Source: Timonella corticicola
GTDB lineage: Bacteria > Actinomycetota > Actinomycetes > Actinomycetales > Cellulomonadaceae
Length of the DNA stretch: 64,000 bases
NCBI RefSeq assembly: GCF_042683685.1
Contig: NZ_JBHUOP010000005.1
Location: forward strand, 1 to 64,000
Direction of reading: 5' to 3'
In this document: piece after piece, positions 60,873-64,000 of the stretch
Numbering within the stretch: the stretch's first letter is position 1
Layout: each line of letters opens with the position of its first letter
Program-made: the position numbers and the translations under genes
Notes under the pieces: model-generated
The model's input: the letters and a program-made list of their open reading frames with translations, nothing else
What the model was told of the DNA's origin: nothing
Databases searched by the model: none

Positions 60873-62645
60873 GTGAGTAAACCCGACCAACTGATCCCGC
60901 CCGCGCTGTCCTATGCTCAGGCGTTGCTCGCCCAGCTAATCGGGCAGGGCGTGCGTGAGATCGTGCTGTGCCCGGGTTCGCGCTCTGCGCCGCTTGCATA
61001 TGCCGCGGTCGCGGCGGAACGTGCAGGGTTGGTCCGACTGCACGTGCTTGTCGACGAGCGTTCGGCTGGCTTCCTCGCGCTCGGCATGGGCAAGGGAAGC
61101 GCTGGCACGGGTGACAGCGGTGCAGGTGAGGGTCTGACCAGCGGAGTCCCTGCGGTTGTGATCACGACCTCGGGAACCGCTGTCGCCAACCTGCATCCCG
61201 CAGTGCTCGAGGCTCACCACTCTGACATCCCATTGATCGTGTTGAGCGCTGACCGCCCACATGAACTGCGTGGAACGGGCGCCAATCAGACCACAACCCA
61301 AGTGGGAATCTTCGCCGACGCCCTGCGACTCACGGTCGAGGTGGGGGTACCGTTCGGCGCGCCCAGCGAGGCCGGAGATGCCCGAGCAATTGCTGCGCGT
61401 GCGTATGCCGCATCGACTGGGATCATCGGTAGGCCAGGGCCGGTTCACCTCAACGTTGGTTTCCGGGAACCGCTTGCCCCGAGTTCCGAGCAGTTGGTCG
61501 CTATCACCGAACGCTTCGCGGAGCCTGTCACACCCGTGTACGTTTCCGGGGACAGCGAACCCCCTGTCCTTGCCCTTGGGGCGGAGCGACCTGTCGAGAC
61601 CGCTGCGCGAACCGTGATCGTCGCAGGCGACAGGGCACTGTCGCAGGCTGGTGCCGTCGCGGTGGCACAGGGCTGGCCCATCATTGCGGAGCCATCATCC
61701 GGGCTGGTCGCCCATCCCAATGCGTTTCCCGGTGCGGTCAACATCCTGGCACATCAGGAGGGCGATACGACACTCGCGGAGTCCGTTGAGCAGGTGCTCG
61801 TGTTTGGGCATCCTACCCTGACTCGCCCTGTGCAGCGCCTCATCGGACGAACGGACGTGCGCACCATCGTGTTCCCCACGCACGGAGACCAGTGGATAGA
61901 CGCACCGCGCACTGCAGATGCCGTTCTCTACGGCGTGCCGGACTACCTGCTGGTGCCCTCCGGGAATGGTTCGGACCAGTGGTTGAGCCGCTGGCGGGAA
62001 CACCACGCCGCCCTTGACCAACGTCTCACCACCGTGCTGGACACGAACACAGAACTGACTGGACCGGTCGCTCCGATGCGTGCGGTCAGAGCACTGGCAG
62101 CCAGCGCACAGGCGGGGGACACGCTGGTATTTGGGGCATCGTCGGCAATCAGAGATGCGGACAGCTACGTGACCGCGTGGCCCACAGGTGTACGTATCCT
62201 CTCGAACCGCGGGCTTGCGGGGATCGACGGAACCATCTCCATGGCGCGTGGCGTTGCCTTCACTCACCCGGGGCGCACCCGCCTCATGCTGGGAGACCTC
62301 ACATTTCTGCACGACATCGGCGGACTGCTCCGTGGGCCGCGTGAACCGGTGGCGGACCTCGACATCATCGTGCTCAACGACTGCGGTGGAGCGATCTTCG
62401 GTGGGCTTGAACACGGCGTGGCGGGCGATACGGAACTCTATGAACGAGTCTTCGGGACCTCGCACGTATCCGATCTCGCGCAACTGTGCGCGGGGTATCG
62501 GGTGGACCACACTGCCGTGCGCACGGTGGCGGAACTTGAGGAGTTCCTGAGCGGACCTCGCCACGGCATCCGTGTCGCAGAACTCAACTACCCACGGGCC
62601 CAACGCGCCGAGACCCACGCCGAGCTTGTGAAGGGCATGTTCTAG
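60873..62645 (+). CDS. menD: 2-succinyl-5-enolpyruvyl-6-hydroxy-3-cyclohexene-1-carboxylate synthase
   Basis: ThDP-dependent enzyme that joins 2-oxoglutarate to isochorismate. 590 residues: N-terminal LAQLIGQGVREIVLCPGSRSAPLAY with the ThDP glutamate region, TTSGTAVANLHPAVLEAHHSDIPLIVLSADRP, and the C-terminal ThDP-binding LGDLTFLHDIGGLL followed by VLNDCGGAIFGGLEH. GTG 60873 has AAGGAT upstream. It follows menC by 48 bp. Confidence 0.95.
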   Translation: MSKPDQLIPPALSYAQALLAQLIGQGVREIVLCPGSRSAPLAYAAVAAERAGLVRLHVLVDERSAGFLALGMGKGSAGTGDSGAGEGLTSGVPAVVITTSGTAVANLHPAVLEAHHSDIPLIVLSADRPHELRGTGANQTTTQVGIFADALRLTVEVGVPFGAPSEAGDARAIAARAYAASTGIIGRPGPVHLNVGFREPLAPSSEQLVAITERFAEPVTPVYVSGDSEPPVLALGAERPVETAARTVIVAGDRALSQAGAVAVAQGWPIIAEPSSGLVAHPNAFPGAVNILAHQEGDTTLAESVEQVLVFGHPTLTRPVQRLIGRTDVRTIVFPTHGDQWIDAPRTADAVLYGVPDYLLVPSGNGSDQWLSRWREHHAALDQRLTTVLDTNTELTGPVAPMRAVRALAASAQAGDTLVFGASSAIRDADSYVTAWPTGVRILSNRGLAGIDGTISMARGVAFTHPGRTRLMLGDLTFLHDIGGLLRGPREPVADLDIIVLNDCGGAIFGGLEHGVAGDTELYERVFGTSHVSDLAQLCAGYRVDHTAVRTVAELEEFLSGPRHGIRVAELNYPRAQRAETHAELVKGMF

Positions 62646-62789
62646 CCGCTTCGGGGGAAGATCTGTCGCTTGAGGGATCGGCTGGTCAAAGTCGTAGATT
62701 TCGATTCATAGCCTCTTCACAGTTTTTTCCAAGAGGCGGTTAAGACGACAGGTGTTACCTAGATATCAGTAACGGATCTAGGAGGAACC

Positions 62790-64000
62790 ATGACCGACAA
62801 CTTCAACAACAACCCAGCCAACGAGCACGCGCAGGACCCAGCCGAGACCCAGCGTATCCCCTCGGTTCCGCCAGTGCCGCGACCAGAGAACCACAGCGCG
62901 CCGACCACGCAGTTTGCGGCCGTGAACGCGGGAGACGCCACTGCGCACAACCGCTCCGCCCAGCACGACGGTCACTACCAGCCGTACGCGAGTCTCCCTC
63001 CGCAGGGCAATCCGGTAACAGCGGGCACGGGCGGTGAACCCGTCGCAGATGAGCGCAGGAAATCGCTGATGCTGCCGATCGTGTCAACGGCTGCGATCTC
63101 GGCGATCCTGGCCTCGGTTGGAACTGTGGCCGTGACCGGCGCATTCAACGACACGTCCACAAACACTCCTGCTGCGACCACGAGCCAGCAGGCCACTGAG
63201 AATGGTTCCGCGGGAACGGTCGCACCGATCGCGAACTCGACCAACCAGAACCCCGACTGGGAGGCCGTCACCGAAGCGGTTGCCAAGACCGTGGTGGCTA
63301 TCGAAGTGACCTCCAACCAGGGTGGCTCGCAAGGCTCAGGTGTCATCATCGACACTGAAGGCCACATCATCACCAACAACCACGTGGTGGAGGACGCCCA
63401 GAACAACGAGGTCACGGTGACGTTGGACGACGGTCGTATCTACACAGCCGAGATCACTGGCCTCGACGCAGCGACTGATCTCGCAGTCATCAAGATCAAG
63501 AACCCGCCGAGCGACCTCTCTTCCGCGACGATAGCCGACTCCAACACCGTGACGGTGGGTGCCTCGGTGCTTGCGATGGGTAACCCGCTCGGGCTATCGC
63601 AGACTGCAACCACCGGAATCGTATCGGCGCTTGACCGCCCAGTGTCGACTGCACAGACCTCCGATGGGACTCTCGTGGTTACCAACGCGATTCAGATCGA
63701 TGCGGCGATCAACCCCGGAAACTCGGGAGGTCCGCTGTTCAACTCGAAGGGCGAGGTCATTGGAATCACCTCATCCATCGCCACGATGTCCTCGGGCTAT
63801 TCCTCAAGCCAAAGTGGTTCCATCGGCCTTGGCTTTGCGATCCCATCCAACCTGGCCAAGAACATCTCTGAGCAACTCATCGAGAATGGCAAGGCCGAGC
63901 ATGCCTTCCTTGGCGTGACCATGACGGATGGCTCGGGCACCGCAAACGACGAGACACGTCAGGGCGCGCAGGTCGAGGAGGTGACGTCTGACTCCGCCGC
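62790..64000 (+). CDS. HtrA/DegP-type serine protease, C-terminus cut by window edge
   Basis: At least 403 residues are present, with no stop codon before the window end. About 90 polar, Pro/Asn-rich cytoplasmic residues are followed by a membrane span (LPIVSTAAISAILASVGTVAVTG), a linker, and a trypsin-like domain with the full triad: His198 (TNNHVVED), Asp230 (AATDLAVI) and Ser312 (PGNSGGPL). The start of a PDZ domain (FLGVTMTDG) is reached. It should degrade or refold damaged exported proteins outside the membrane. GGAGGAACC precedes ATG 62790. A GTTAC/GTAAC inverted repeat at 62755-62773 lies just upstream and might be a regulator site. Confidence 0.93.
   Translation, partial: MTDNFNNNPANEHAQDPAETQRIPSVPPVPRPENHSAPTTQFAAVNAGDATAHNRSAQHDGHYQPYASLPPQGNPVTAGTGGEPVADERRKSLMLPIVSTAAISAILASVGTVAVTGAFNDTSTNTPAATTSQQATENGSAGTVAPIANSTNQNPDWEAVTEAVAKTVVAIEVTSNQGGSQGSGVIIDTEGHIITNNHVVEDAQNNEVTVTLDDGRIYTAEITGLDAATDLAVIKIKNPPSDLSSATIADSNTVTVGASVLAMGNPLGLSQTATTGIVSALDRPVSTAQTSDGTLVVTNAIQIDAAINPGNSGGPLFNSKGEVIGITSSIATMSSGYSSSQSGSIGLGFAIPSNLAKNISEQLIENGKAEHAFLGVTMTDGSGTANDETRQGAQVEEVTSDSA

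Overview
The window reads as chromosomal DNA of an actinomycete (Actinomycetota) of moderately high G+C. The evidence is the gene content: mfd, mazG-eno-ftsB-DUF501-ppx order, a resABC/ccs cytochrome c maturation cluster preceded by a histidine phosphatase (as in mycobacteria), a men cluster, PadR-HAAS, type-II NADH dehydrogenase, and many genes that start directly at an actinobacterial -10 box (leaderless). The combination of menaquinone and c-type cytochrome genes points to a respiring organism. I cannot name the species.

Layout. 1-2075: 3' truncated surface protein (minus strand) ending in 24-bp repeats. 2.3-8.1 kb: ilvD (-) and mfd (+). 8.3-11.6 kb: accessory stretch with three small secreted/membrane genes of unknown function, a long perfect hairpin, a broken ISL3-type transposase and other remnants, and a lipoprotein. 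11.7-17.5 kb: oligopeptide-type ABC transporter operon (binding protein, two permeases, two ATPases) preceded by a tiny ORF ending in five cysteine codons, a likely cysteine-sensing attenuator. 17.5-25.2 kb: two tandem secreted alpha-amylases with starch-binding modules, then a secreted metalloprotease. 25.4-30.4 kb: core block mazG, eno, ftsB, DUF501, ppx. 30.6-34.3 kb: PadR-HAAS pair and ndh. 34.4-38.1 kb: an unusually short tRNA-Leu(UAA), a Fic protein followed by an 85-bp near-perfect palindrome, a PemK-like protein, a Bax-inhibitor-1/YccA membrane protein and an FKBP. 38.2-41.0 kb (-): SipW-type signal peptidase with three candidate substrate proteins. 41.4-46.9 kb: DUF5997/LysR-effector-domain divergent pair, msrA, AI-2E-type transporter, ilvA, yceI. 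47.1-52.2 kb: histidine phosphatase, resA, ccdA, resB, ccsB. 52.3-54.0 kb: two orphan genes bracketed by two copies of a 77-bp hairpin repeat. 54-62.6 kb: menaquinone genes menA, menE, menB, menC, menD with small membrane genes and a DUF3048 lipoprotein. 62.8 kb to the end: HtrA-type protease, cut by the window edge.

The most noteworthy signals are the five-Cys leader ORF before the peptide transporter, the SipW export cassette, the Fic-associated palindrome, two different families of repeated hairpin elements (one copy inside a coding sequence), a class-I-shaped tRNA with a leucine UAA anticodon, and a recurring TANNNT box placed exactly 7 nt before the start codon of at least ten genes, including a symmetrical back-to-back promoter at 54337-54356.
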